A stretch of DNA of 64,000 nucleotides from Solirubrobacterales bacterium (GTDB lineage: Bacteria; Actinomycetota; Thermoleophilia; Solirubrobacterales; Solirubrobacteraceae): positions 1 to 64,000 of the forward strand of contig DAHUYQ010000064.1 of assembly GCA_027315115.1 (NCBI GenBank), written 5' to 3'. The notes under the pieces were generated by a model. It was not told where the DNA came from. It was given only the letters and a program-made list of their open reading frames with translations, and ran no database searches. Positions 21,546 to 29,150 of this stretch are shown piece after piece (position 1 is the stretch's first letter; each line of letters opens with the position of its first letter). The position numbers and the translations under genes were made by a program.

Positions 21546-22700
21546 TCAGGCCATCGGCAGCGACATCCCCGCCGGTTTCGGCGAGGGGGACGCTGCGGGA
21601 ACCTGCTGCACGGGGAGAACCGGCAGCGAGGCGGGCGCGGACGGGGTGAGGGCGATCAGGCCCCGAGCGGCATGACGGATCGCCTGCGCGGCGGGGTCGT
21701 CCGGGTTCTCGAGCACGAGCGGCACGCCGCTGTCGGCGTGCTCGCGCAGCGGCATCGTCAGCGGCACCTTGGCCAGCAGCGGAACGTCGAGCTCGTCGGC
21801 GAGCTCCTGGCCGCCGCCCTCGCCGAAGATCTGGAAGCGCTCGCCGGCGGGCGTCACGAACCCGGACATGTTCTCGATCACGCCCGAGATCTCCAGGGAG
21901 AGCTTGCGCGCCATCTCCGCCGAGCGCCTGGCCACCTTCTGGGCAGTCGGCTGCGGCGTGGTCACGATCGTGAAGTGTGCCTGCGGGAGCAGTTGGGCCA
22001 GCGTCATCGAGACGTCGCCGGTTCCCGGCGGGAGGTCGATCAGCAGGTGGTCGATCGCGCCCCAGTCGACGTCCTGCAGGAACTGGGTCAGCGCCTTGTG
22101 CAGCATGGGTCCGCGCCAGACGACCGCCGAGTCCTCCTCCACGAAGAAGCCGATCGACATCACCTTCACGCCGTGCGCCTCCAGCGGGATGATCTTCCTG
22201 GCCGCCGAGACGTCGGGACGCGTGGCGCCGAGCCCGTACATGCGCGGAATCGAGTAACCCCAGACGTCCGCGTCCAGGATGCCGGCGCTCTTGCCTTCCG
22301 CGGCCAGGGCGGCCGCGAGGTTGGCGGTCAGCGTGGACTTGCCTACGCCGCCCTTGCCGGAGCCGATGCAGGTGACCGCGCCGACCTGCGCGAGCGCGCC
22401 GTCGGGCAGGCTGCCGCGGCCGAGCTTCTGGCGCAGCGCCGCCTTCTGGGCATCGTCCATCACGTCGAAGTAGACGTTCACGTGGCTGACGCCCTCCAGC
22501 GCCGCGACCGCCTCGCTGACGGCGGTCTGGAAGTGGCCGCGGATCGGGCAGCCGGCGGTCGTGAGCGAGACCGTGACATCCACGACCCCGTTGGCGCCGA
22601 GCTTGATCTCGCGCACCATGTCCAGCTCGACGATCGACCGCCTCAGCTCAGGATCGATCACCGAGCGCAGGGCATCTCTGATGGCTGCTTCGCTGCTCAT
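21546..22700 (-). CDS. Mrp/ApbC family P-loop iron-sulphur carrier
   Basis: 384-aa ATPase that delivers Fe-S clusters to apo-proteins. Residues about 1-85 form a MIP18/DUF59 domain with a conserved Cys (TTAGCPIRGHF); the deviant Walker A IGSGKGGVGKSTLTANLA starts near residue 112; ILDADVWGYSIPRMYG and DHLLIDLPPGTGD follow. The CxxC usually present after ENMS is replaced by ENMSGFVTPAGERF, so the dimer-bridging cysteines are missing. I recall that as a feature of other actinobacterial Mrp proteins. The C-terminal 35 residues are Pro/Ala-rich. Confidence 0.9.
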   Translation of the reverse strand: MSSEAAIRDALRSVIDPELRRSIVELDMVREIKLGANGVVDVTVSLTTAGCPIRGHFQTAVSEAVAALEGVSHVNVYFDVMDDAQKAALRQKLGRGSLPDGALAQVGAVTCIGSGKGGVGKSTLTANLAAALAAEGKSAGILDADVWGYSIPRMYGLGATRPDVSAARKIIPLEAHGVKVMSIGFFVEEDSAVVWRGPMLHKALTQFLQDVDWGAIDHLLIDLPPGTGDVSMTLAQLLPQAHFTIVTTPQPTAQKVARRSAEMARKLSLEISGVIENMSGFVTPAGERFQIFGEGGGQELADELDVPLLAKVPLTMPLREHADSGVPLVLENPDDPAAQAIRHAARGLIALTPSAPASLPVLPVQQVPAASPSPKPAGMSLPMA

Positions 22701-22724
22701 TGGTCCATTCTGGCAAAAACTAGG

Positions 22725-22764
22725 AGCGGCGCGGCGAAACGACCAGCGGCGCGGCGAAACGACC
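22725..22764. repeat. 20-bp tandem direct repeat
   Basis: AGCGGCGCGGCGAAACGACC twice in a row, between the mrp start and the upstream Lys/Ala-rich gene. Confidence 0.9.
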
Positions 22765-22792
22765 AGCGGGGCGGCTGGGGCCGCCCCGCTGG
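22763..22792. terminator. GC-rich hairpin, possible terminator
   Basis: CCAGCGGGGCGG pairs with CCGCCCCGCTGG over a six-base loop. It lies downstream of the Lys/Ala-rich gene on the minus strand. There is no T-run, so an intrinsic terminator is only possible, not clear. Confidence 0.4.
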
Positions 22793-22894
22793 CATGAGGG
22801 AGGAGAGGGTCCTGCTTCCACCGGCGGGGGTATGGGCCGGTAGACCTTCCCGTGTCCCGGTCTCCAAGCCGGGACGCGGGGGAAGCACATCGGC

Positions 22895-23419
22895 TCAGGC
22901 GGCCTTGCGGGACCTGCCTGTCCCGGGGAGCCGGTCCTGAACCTTGCCCGCGAGCGAGCCGCGATGCCTGTCGAGGTCGCTGACGGCGCGATCAAGCTCG
23001 CCGCGGCGCTTGCGCAACTCGCGCTCGAGGCGGACCCGCGTCCGGCGCGCCTCACGCTCGAGGCTGTTGCGGGCGGTCGTGCCGCGGCGCTCGAACTTGC
23101 GCAACTGGGCCTGGGCCCTGGCGTTCGCGGTCGAGGGGTCACGGGGCAGATCGCCCACGCCGGCGGCCAGCTTGTCGCGGGCGATCAGCGCTGCTCCGAC
23201 GGGAATCAGCACCGCGCGTTCGGCGTAGCTGCCGACCGCGCCGATCGTGCCCGCGCCGGAGCGCGCCTTGACGGCTGCGGCGCCGCGGGCGCCGGTTGCG
23301 GTGGAGCGGGCGCTTGTCGCCGCCTTGCTCGTGCTCTTCTTGGCGGCGGCCGCCGTGCGCTTCGGGGCGGCCTTCGTGGTCGCGGACTTGCTGGGAGATG
23401 TGTTTGCTGTGGGGCTCAT
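22895..23419 (-). CDS. Lys/Ala-rich basic protein, histone-H1-like tail
   Basis: 174-aa protein without a recognised catalytic domain. The first 60 residues are a low-complexity Ala/Lys/Ser/Thr tail (SPSKSATTKAAPKRTAAAA) like those of H1-type nucleoid proteins. A short hydrophobic segment follows (AVLIPVGAALIA). The C-terminal half is a highly charged coiled coil (EREARRTRVRLERELRKRRG). It probably binds DNA or the inner membrane; both are inferences. ATG 23419 is chosen because the low-complexity protein starts there; the open frame extends to 23536. Confidence 0.65.
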   Translation of the reverse strand: MSPTANTSPSKSATTKAAPKRTAAAAKKSTSKAATSARSTATGARGAAAVKARSGAGTIGAVGSYAERAVLIPVGAALIARDKLAAGVGDLPRDPSTANARAQAQLRKFERRGTTARNSLEREARRTRVRLERELRKRRGELDRAVSDLDRHRGSLAGKVQDRLPGTGRSRKAA

Positions 23420-23758
23420 AAGCGTTCTGAAGGGGTCTCCTGGTCTCTTGCTCGTTCTCTTATGTCGTGTCCGTCTGAGCCTAGCACCGAACATCTGTTT
23501 GTAAACCGCGCGAGCGAGATTGTTACATCTGGCCATCGGGAAGCCGTGAACGGGGCGCGAAATCTGGACAGTTGGCCCACCGGCTTGTAACGGCAGGAAC
23601 GTGCGTTCGAGCTGTTCGTGGCGGCCGCCCGATCCACATGTCCGATTTTGCGGGCTGCCTCCGCGGCCGGCCGGCGGGTCGTGCGAGCGGTCGGGTCGTG
23701 CGAGCGGTCGGGTCGTGCGCGCGGTCGGGCTGTGCGAGCGGTCGGGCTGTGCGAGCGG
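23420..23758. other. Intergenic region, 339 bases
   Basis: No gene is supportable. The part nearest the Lys/Ala-rich gene is relatively AT-rich (for example gtttgtaaaccg and gattgttacatc) and is the likely promoter region for that minus-strand gene. The remainder is a 17-bp minisatellite (23676 onward). Confidence 0.5.
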
Positions 23759-23777
23759 TCAGGCTGTGCGAGCCAGC
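23676..23777. repeat. 17-bp minisatellite
   Basis: Five full copies and one degenerate copy of a 17-base unit of the form GGGTCGTGCGAGCGGTC (or GGGCTGTG...). The last copies run into the stop codon and final codons of the DUF2342 gene. Confidence 0.9.
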
Positions 23778-24868
23778 CAGGAGAGGGGCTGCTCGAGCTC
23801 GGCGCTGGTGGGCAGCCCTTCCGGCGAGCGCCAGGCCGGCGCCAGCGCCGTGGGGCCGGCCTGCTCGACGACCGCGTCGCAGAAGCGCCTGCCCACCTCG
23901 TACTGGCGCATCTTCAGCTCCAGTCCGAGGACGCGCTCCAGCACCCTCCAGGGCAGCGGGCGCATCTGGCGGCGGCGCGTCATCGCGCCGCGCAGCCGCG
24001 GCAGCGAGGGCAGCAGCCCTACGCCGACCGCGTCCATCACGTGCTCGGCGTGTCCCTCGATCAGCGACATCGTCGCCTGCATCCTGTCGATCAGCCGCCA
24101 GCGGTCCTCGCCGAGCGTGATCCGTATCAGTTCGCCGTTGCGGGCCCTGGCGATCAGGTCGGACATCTGCCTGCGCATCGCCGCCACGTCCGGTTTGCCC
24201 GCGAGGTCGCGCAGCGCGAGCAGGTCGCGCAGGCCGGCGCCGCCGCTGCCGCTCGCGTCAATCTGCATGCTCTCCATCAGCTCCGTGATCATCCCGGCCA
24301 GGTGCTCTCTCAGCCACGGCGCGCCTCCGAACTGGACGGCGTGGGTGATCTCGTGAATGGTCACCCACCGCACCAGCTCCTGGCGGTCGACCTGCAGGCT
24401 CAGGGATGCCTGGGCGAGGTTCGGCGCCACCAGCAGCAGGCGTGGAGTGGGCGAGGGGTCGAGCAGCGCGATGTCGTACTGGCCGAGCACGCGCTGGGAG
24501 AGCATCCCGGTGAGCGCGCCGACCTGGACGCCGATCAGGGCTCCCGAGAAGGAGCGCGCCAGGCCCGCCAGCGGTCCCAGACCGCCGCCCATCCGCTCGC
24601 TCAGCGGCTCCAGCAGCGGGCGCATCGTGGCGAGGTTGGCGGCTATCCAGCGCGGGCGGTCGACCATCTCCAGGGCAGGGATGCTCTGCTCGGGCCGAAG
24701 TCCCGTGTAGGCGGAGATCTCCTCGGCCAGCGCCGGGGCTTCCAAGGTCTCCGGGTCGATGCCGAGCACAGCGCTCCCGGCCGCGGGCGCCTGCCCGGAG
24801 CCGCGCCCGGAGATGCCGGACACGAACTCGCCGACGTGCTGTGCCATGCGCCAATCGATCGTGCCCAT
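23759..24868 (-). CDS. DUF2342 zinc-dependent metalloprotease-like protein
   Basis: 369-aa protein of the actinobacterial family annotated as zinc-dependent metalloprotease or coenzyme F420 biosynthesis-associated. The zinc site HEITHAVQF (HExxH) is present with a downstream EGHAEHVMD that would supply further ligands. The N-terminal helical region (MGTIDWRMAQHVGEFV) and the LDRPRWIAANL-like segment (MVDRPRWIAANLATM) are family features. Substrate and any true link to F420 are unproven. ATG 24868 has TACGCT six bases upstream. Divergent from the nuclease gene. Confidence 0.88.
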   Translation of the reverse strand: MGTIDWRMAQHVGEFVSGISGRGSGQAPAAGSAVLGIDPETLEAPALAEEISAYTGLRPEQSIPALEMVDRPRWIAANLATMRPLLEPLSERMGGGLGPLAGLARSFSGALIGVQVGALTGMLSQRVLGQYDIALLDPSPTPRLLLVAPNLAQASLSLQVDRQELVRWVTIHEITHAVQFGGAPWLREHLAGMITELMESMQIDASGSGGAGLRDLLALRDLAGKPDVAAMRRQMSDLIARARNGELIRITLGEDRWRLIDRMQATMSLIEGHAEHVMDAVGVGLLPSLPRLRGAMTRRRQMRPLPWRVLERVLGLELKMRQYEVGRRFCDAVVEQAGPTALAPAWRSPEGLPTSAELEQPLSWLARTA

Positions 24869-24874
24869 GCACAG

Positions 24875-24880
24875 AGCGTA
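24875..24880 (-). promoter_or_regulatory. Candidate -10 hexamer, DUF2342 gene
   Basis: TACGCT on the minus strand, six bases before ATG 24868; no Shine-Dalgarno sequence. Confidence 0.35.
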
Positions 24881-24969
24881 GGACAGCGCCTGGGCGAAGG
24901 CCGCACCTCGCGCCGACGCTCGCCTGGCAAGCCGGACGCGCGGTCCCTGCGAAGCGCGCCGGACGGTCG

Positions 24970-24975
24970 TATCTT
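24970..24975 (+). promoter_or_regulatory. Candidate -10 hexamer, RecB/AddB-like gene
   Basis: TATCTT, six bases before GTG 24982; no Shine-Dalgarno sequence. It supports that start over upstream in-frame codons. Confidence 0.45.
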
Positions 24976-24981
24976 AGGTCT

Positions 24982-27150
24982 GTGTCAACGGTCACATCGG
25001 TGGTGGACGATCTCTGCCGCTCCGGCGGCGAGATCCGCTTCTGGCGGTGCGCCGACGAGCGCGTGGAGGCGCTCGCGGTCGCCGCGGACATCGAGCGGCT
25101 CGTCTTCCACGACGAGGTCCCGCCGCGGCGGATCGCGGTGCTGCTCCCCGATGCGCTGGGCGAGGCGCGTGAGCTGCTGAGCGCGCTGCAGGAGCGCGCG
25201 ATCCCGCATCGGCCGCACGGCGCCGGGGCGATGCTCCAGCGCGCGGAGATCAGGGATGCGCTCGCGTGGATGCGGCTGCTGATCGACCCGGGGGACGCGG
25301 GCGCGGCGGTGCGCGCGCTGATCAGGCCCCCGATCGAGATGCGGCACGTCGATCTGGCCCAGGTGGTCCAGATCGCCCGCCGCCGGCGCCTGGACGTCGT
25401 GGCGGCGCTGCCCGCGGCGGTGGAGTCGCCGCAGGTGCCGCCCCAGGCGCGCGAACGGGTCCACCGGTTCCTGGAGCTGCACAGCGAGGCCGCGATCGCG
25501 CTGGCCGAGATGGCGCCGCAGCGCTTCCTGGACCAGCTACTGGACAGGCTCGGGGCCGTCCGCGGGGGGCCGCTGAGCGCCTCCTCGACGCTTGCGCAGC
25601 GCGGCGCCAGCCTCGCATGGCTACAGGCGCAGGCGCGGGCCTTCTGCCGGCGCTACCCCTGGGCCGACGGGCGGGAGATGGTGCTGCGCCTGCTGGCCGT
25701 CGCCGAGTCGGGAGAGGAGCGCGTGGCGACGGAGGCCGATCGGCCGACCGGGGGCAACGGCGCGGCCGGGGTCCAGGACCACGGCGAGGGGCTCGTGCAG
25801 CTCATGCGTCTCGACGCGCCCCCGCGCGGCGAGATCGACCACGCCTATCTGGTGGGCCTGTGCGCGTCGCAGGGGCCGGCGGCACTCGCCGCCGACACGG
25901 CGCTTGGAGCGCTCGCGGAGCTTGGATGCCGATCGGTGGTCCTCTCCTATGCGGTCGGTGGCGAGAGCCAGCAGGCGGCCGTGCCGGACCCCGCGGTCGA
26001 GCGCATGCGCGGCGCGATCGGCGCGCCGTGGCAGGAGATGGCGGCCGCGCCGGCGGACCCCGACCAGGCCATCGAAGCGGCGCTGCGGGCGATGCGCCAG
26101 GAGCTGCTGGACGGCGTCGCGAGCATCGGCGGCCGCCTGCGCGAGCTGCGCCTGGACACCGAGATCGACGTCTCGCACGGCGTCGTGCGCTACCTGGAGC
26201 TGGTCAAGCTCGCCGCGCTGCTGGAACGGCCGGCGGGCCAGAGCATCGCCGAGGCGCTCGCGGACGTGAACGCGCGGCTGCTGCCGGCGGTGAGCCCGCT
26301 GCAGCGCGAGATCCTCGAAAGCTCGAGCCTCGACGAAGAACTGCTGGCCGGCCGCGGGCTCGCGCAGGCCGCGCCCGCGCTCGGCCGCGCCGAGGCCGGC
26401 GCGCCGTCGCTGCAGCGCTTCCTGCCCAGGCGCGGGGAGGGGCTGCTGCTCTCCGCCTCGGACATCGAGACCTATCGAAGCTGCCCGCTGCGCTACAAGT
26501 TCGCGCGGGTGCTGCGGATCCCCACGCAGGCCACGCGTCATCAGCGCTTCGGGATCGCGGTGCACCAGGTGCTGGAGCGCTACCACGCCCAGGGCGGCGG
26601 CCCGCTGGAGACGCTGCTCGCACTGCTTGAGGAAAGCTGGCGGCGGGCCGGCTTCGGCCTGGACGCGGAGGACGGGACGCTGCACGATAAGGCGCTGGCT
26701 GCTCTGCGGCGCTACCACGAGCGGCTATCGCAGCAGCGCTGCGAGCCGGTCTGGTTCGAGCGGGCCTTCTCCTTCAGCCTCGGCCGCCACCACGTGCGCG
26801 GCCGCGTCGACCGCGTGGACCGGCTGCCCGACGGCGGCTACGAGCTGATCGACTACAAGACCGGTCGCCCCAGGAGCGAGCAGCAGCTCCAGCAGGACAT
26901 CCAGCTCTCGCTCTACGCGATCGCGGCCAAGGAGTCGTGGGGGCTTCACACCTCCAGCCAGGCGTACTACTACCTGCTCGACGACGAGAAGGTGCCGTTG
27001 CCGAGCACGGCCGGCGGCGCGGAGTGGGTGCGCCAGACCGCGGTGGAGATCGCCGAGGCGATCCTGCGGGAGCGCTTCGAACCCACGCCCTCGCCGGCGG
27101 CGTGCGGGATGTGCGACTTCAGGATCGTCTGCCCTGTGGCAGGCGAGTGA
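24982..27150 (+). CDS. RecB/AddB-like PD-(D/E)XK nuclease with half helicase
   Basis: 722-aa protein. Residues 1-130 resemble the second half of a UvrD/Rep helicase (RIAVLLPDALGEARELLSAL, then EIRDALAWMRLLIDPGDAG), but no Walker A or DExx motor half exists, and no helicase TxHxxKG motif is seen. The C-terminal third is a RecB-family nuclease: HQVLERYH, VRGRVDRVDRL and the catalytic IDYKTGRP. Cysteines in YRSCPLRYKF and CGMCDFRIVC give the C...CX2CX5C pattern of AddB-type [4Fe-4S] nucleases. Probably a recombination or repair nuclease acting with a separate helicase. The start GTG 24982 fits the leaderless pattern. Confidence 0.85.
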   Translation: MSTVTSVVDDLCRSGGEIRFWRCADERVEALAVAADIERLVFHDEVPPRRIAVLLPDALGEARELLSALQERAIPHRPHGAGAMLQRAEIRDALAWMRLLIDPGDAGAAVRALIRPPIEMRHVDLAQVVQIARRRRLDVVAALPAAVESPQVPPQARERVHRFLELHSEAAIALAEMAPQRFLDQLLDRLGAVRGGPLSASSTLAQRGASLAWLQAQARAFCRRYPWADGREMVLRLLAVAESGEERVATEADRPTGGNGAAGVQDHGEGLVQLMRLDAPPRGEIDHAYLVGLCASQGPAALAADTALGALAELGCRSVVLSYAVGGESQQAAVPDPAVERMRGAIGAPWQEMAAAPADPDQAIEAALRAMRQELLDGVASIGGRLRELRLDTEIDVSHGVVRYLELVKLAALLERPAGQSIAEALADVNARLLPAVSPLQREILESSSLDEELLAGRGLAQAAPALGRAEAGAPSLQRFLPRRGEGLLLSASDIETYRSCPLRYKFARVLRIPTQATRHQRFGIAVHQVLERYHAQGGGPLETLLALLEESWRRAGFGLDAEDGTLHDKALAALRRYHERLSQQRCEPVWFERAFSFSLGRHHVRGRVDRVDRLPDGGYELIDYKTGRPRSEQQLQQDIQLSLYAIAAKESWGLHTSSQAYYYLLDDEKVPLPSTAGGAEWVRQTAVEIAEAILRERFEPTPSPAACGMCDFRIVCPVAGE

Positions 27151-27162
27151 GCGGGTTTGGAC

Positions 27163-27234
27163 CCGACCGGCGCATGCGCCGGTCGGCCGGGTCGCGCATG
27201 CGCGACCCGGGGGGACCGCACATGTGCGGTCCCC
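27163..27234. repeat. Array of three perfect 24-bp palindromes
   Basis: 27163-27186 (arm CCGACCGGCGCA), 27187-27210 (arm CCGGGTCGCGCA) and 27211-27234 (arm GGGGACCGCACA), directly abutting, each a gapless 24-bp palindrome. The first two are base-for-base copies of the fourth and third palindromes at 11658-11754, in swapped order; the third has core CACATGTG. The array fills the convergent gap between the nuclease gene and the PAC2 gene and ends on the first base of the PAC2 stop codon. Confidence 0.95.
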
Positions 27235-28106
27235 TAACGATCCTCGCCGCCACGCTGGCGCAGGAAGCGCTGGAATTCGCGCGCCAGCGACTCGCCCGAG
27301 GGCAGGTTCTCGGGACCGAGCTCCTGCGCCTCGTCGGTGTCTCGTTCCAGCCGCTCCACGAACGCCTGGATGTCGGGATCGCTCTGCACCGCAAGGCCGA
27401 CCTGGCGCTCGTACTCGGCGGCGGAGAGCTCCAGCTCGGAGAGATCGACGGAGGGGCCCGCGACCAGCTCCACCTTGCGCAGCAGCGCGAGCGTCGCCTT
27501 CGGGTTGGCGGCGGCCGCGACGTAGTGCGGGACGCTCGCCCAGATGCTCGCCGTCGCCAGGCCCGCCTCGGTGCAGGCGGAGTGCAGCACTCCGATGATG
27601 CCCGTCATGCCCTCGTAGCTGCTGGTCTGCAGGCCGAGGCGGTCGAGGATCGTGGGGTCCGACGCGCTGCCGGTCATGCTCACCGGGCGCGAATGGGGCA
27701 CGTCGGCCAGCAGCGCCCCCAGCGTGACCACGAGCTGCACGCCGAGCGCCTCGGCCAGGTCGACGATCAGCGAGCTGAAGGTCTTCCAGCGCAGCGAGGG
27801 CTCCGCGCCCTGGACGATCACCAGGTCGCGCTGGCCGGCCTGTGAGCGCGCCTCCAGGATCTCCACGGAGGGCCAGACGATCTTGCGGCTGTGCTCGCCT
27901 GAGAGCTGGATGCGCGGGCGGTTGGCCTGGAAGTCGTAGAACTCCTCGATGTCCAGGGTGGCGAAGCGCTGCGCTCCCAGCTCGTCCGCCAGATAGGAGG
28001 TGGCGCCCGAGGCGGCGTCGCCGGCATCGTTCCAGCCTTGGAAGGCGCACACCATCGCGGGGTCTTTGAGACCGCTCGGCCGGTGCTCCCATATCAACGG
28101 CTGCAT
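27234..28106 (-). CDS. PAC2-family protein
   Basis: 290-aa protein of the PAC2 family (related to proteasome assembly chaperone 2, common in actinobacteria and archaea). The pattern is MVCAFQGWNDAGDAASGATS near the N terminus, YDFQANRPRIQL, LVIVQGAEPSLRWKTFSSLI and VVTLGALLADVPHSRPVSMT. Its biochemical role in bacteria is not settled; no proteasome genes lie in this window. ATG 28106 is preferred to GTG 28115 because TACGGT ends seven bases before it. Divergent from the YhaM-like gene, 28 bases away. Confidence 0.88.
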   Translation of the reverse strand: MQPLIWEHRPSGLKDPAMVCAFQGWNDAGDAASGATSYLADELGAQRFATLDIEEFYDFQANRPRIQLSGEHSRKIVWPSVEILEARSQAGQRDLVIVQGAEPSLRWKTFSSLIVDLAEALGVQLVVTLGALLADVPHSRPVSMTGSASDPTILDRLGLQTSSYEGMTGIIGVLHSACTEAGLATASIWASVPHYVAAAANPKATLALLRKVELVAGPSVDLSELELSAAEYERQVGLAVQSDPDIQAFVERLERDTDEAQELGPENLPSGESLAREFQRFLRQRGGEDR

Positions 28107-28113
28107 CCGAACC

Positions 28114-28119
28114 ACCGTA
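28114..28119 (-). promoter_or_regulatory. Candidate -10 hexamer, PAC2 gene
   Basis: TACGGT on the minus strand, seven bases before ATG 28106. Confidence 0.35.
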
Positions 28120-28134
28120 CATCATGGGAGGCCT

Positions 28135-29055
28135 ATGTCCGCGCAGAGCACGATTGCGACGCTGCGCCGCGGCGAGCAGGTCGACGGCCTGTTCGCGTGC
28201 GTGCGCAAGGAGCGCCTGCTGGCGCGCACCGGCAATCCCTATCTCACGCTGGAGTTGCGCGACAGCACCGGCAGCGTGCTCGCGCGCGCGTTCAACGACG
28301 CGGACGTGCTGGCCGGCCGCTTCGAACGCGGCGACATCGTGCGCGTGCGCGGCAGGGTGGGCGCCTTCAAAGACGAGCTGCAGCTCGAGCTCACGCAGAT
28401 AGAGCGGGCCGAGCTGCCCGAGCAGGAGATGGCCCGCTTCCTGCCGAGCACCAGGCAGGACGTCGAGGAGCTCGAGGGGTTCCTGGAGCACCTGGTCAGG
28501 GAGATCTACGAGCCGGGCCTGCGCGGGCTCTGCCAGCGCCTGCTCTCCGATCGGCGGCTGCGAGCGGAGCTGCGACGCGCGCCGTGCTCGTTGCCCGGCG
28601 AGAGCTCTGGGCGCGGCGCGCCCAGGCATCACGCCTACCTCGGCGGCCTGCTGGAGCACACGGTGGCCGTGTCGAGCATGGCGGTCGAGCTCTGCACCGT
28701 TCACGCCCGGCTGGACCGCGACCTGCTGATCTGCGCCGCGGTCGTGCACGACCTGGGAAAGACGCAGGAGTTCTCCTACGCGGCCGAGATAGAGCGCACC
28801 GAGCAGGGCAGGATGCTCGGCCACATCGAGCTGGGGCTGCGCCTGATCTCCAGGGCGGCGCCCACCGAGCTCTCCGAGCGCCGCAGGCTCGCGCTGGAGC
28901 ACTGCGTGGCGCTGCACCACGGGCCCCCGGACGGCGCCGATGTGCGCTTCGCCTCCGCGGAGGCGGCCGCGCTGTACCGCGTCAACGCGCTGGACGCGCA
29001 CGTCAAGGGCATGCTGGAGCGGGGCGCCGGGACCGCGCGGGCGGCGGCGCGGTAG
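28135..29055 (+). CDS. OB-fold plus HD-domain protein, YhaM-like
   Basis: 306-aa protein related to the 3'-to-5' exoribonuclease YhaM. Residues about 12-95 form an OB nucleic-acid-binding fold (YLTLELRDSTGSVLARAF, GDIVRVRGRVGAFKDELQL). The HD hydrolase domain follows, with metal ligands HHAYLGGLLEHTVAV and VVHDLGKTQEF, then LEHCVALHHG. The order OB-HD and length match YhaM. Expected to degrade RNA (or single-stranded DNA) ends. ATG 28135 has GGGAGG four bases upstream. Confidence 0.88.
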   Translation: MSAQSTIATLRRGEQVDGLFACVRKERLLARTGNPYLTLELRDSTGSVLARAFNDADVLAGRFERGDIVRVRGRVGAFKDELQLELTQIERAELPEQEMARFLPSTRQDVEELEGFLEHLVREIYEPGLRGLCQRLLSDRRLRAELRRAPCSLPGESSGRGAPRHHAYLGGLLEHTVAVSSMAVELCTVHARLDRDLLICAAVVHDLGKTQEFSYAAEIERTEQGRMLGHIELGLRLISRAAPTELSERRRLALEHCVALHHGPPDGADVRFASAEAAALYRVNALDAHVKGMLERGAGTARAAAR

Positions 29056-29150
29056 GGCGCGGCGCGCGGCGCGTGGAGCGGCTCCGCAGGGCGCCGTGAG
29101 GGCCGCTGCGGCGATCAAGTCGCGGCAACGGGCTGCCGATCAGAGCACCT

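Noticed and set aside
23676-23777. Possible CRISPR array
   Set aside because: Units are 17 bases and directly abutting with no unique spacers; no cas genes nearby.
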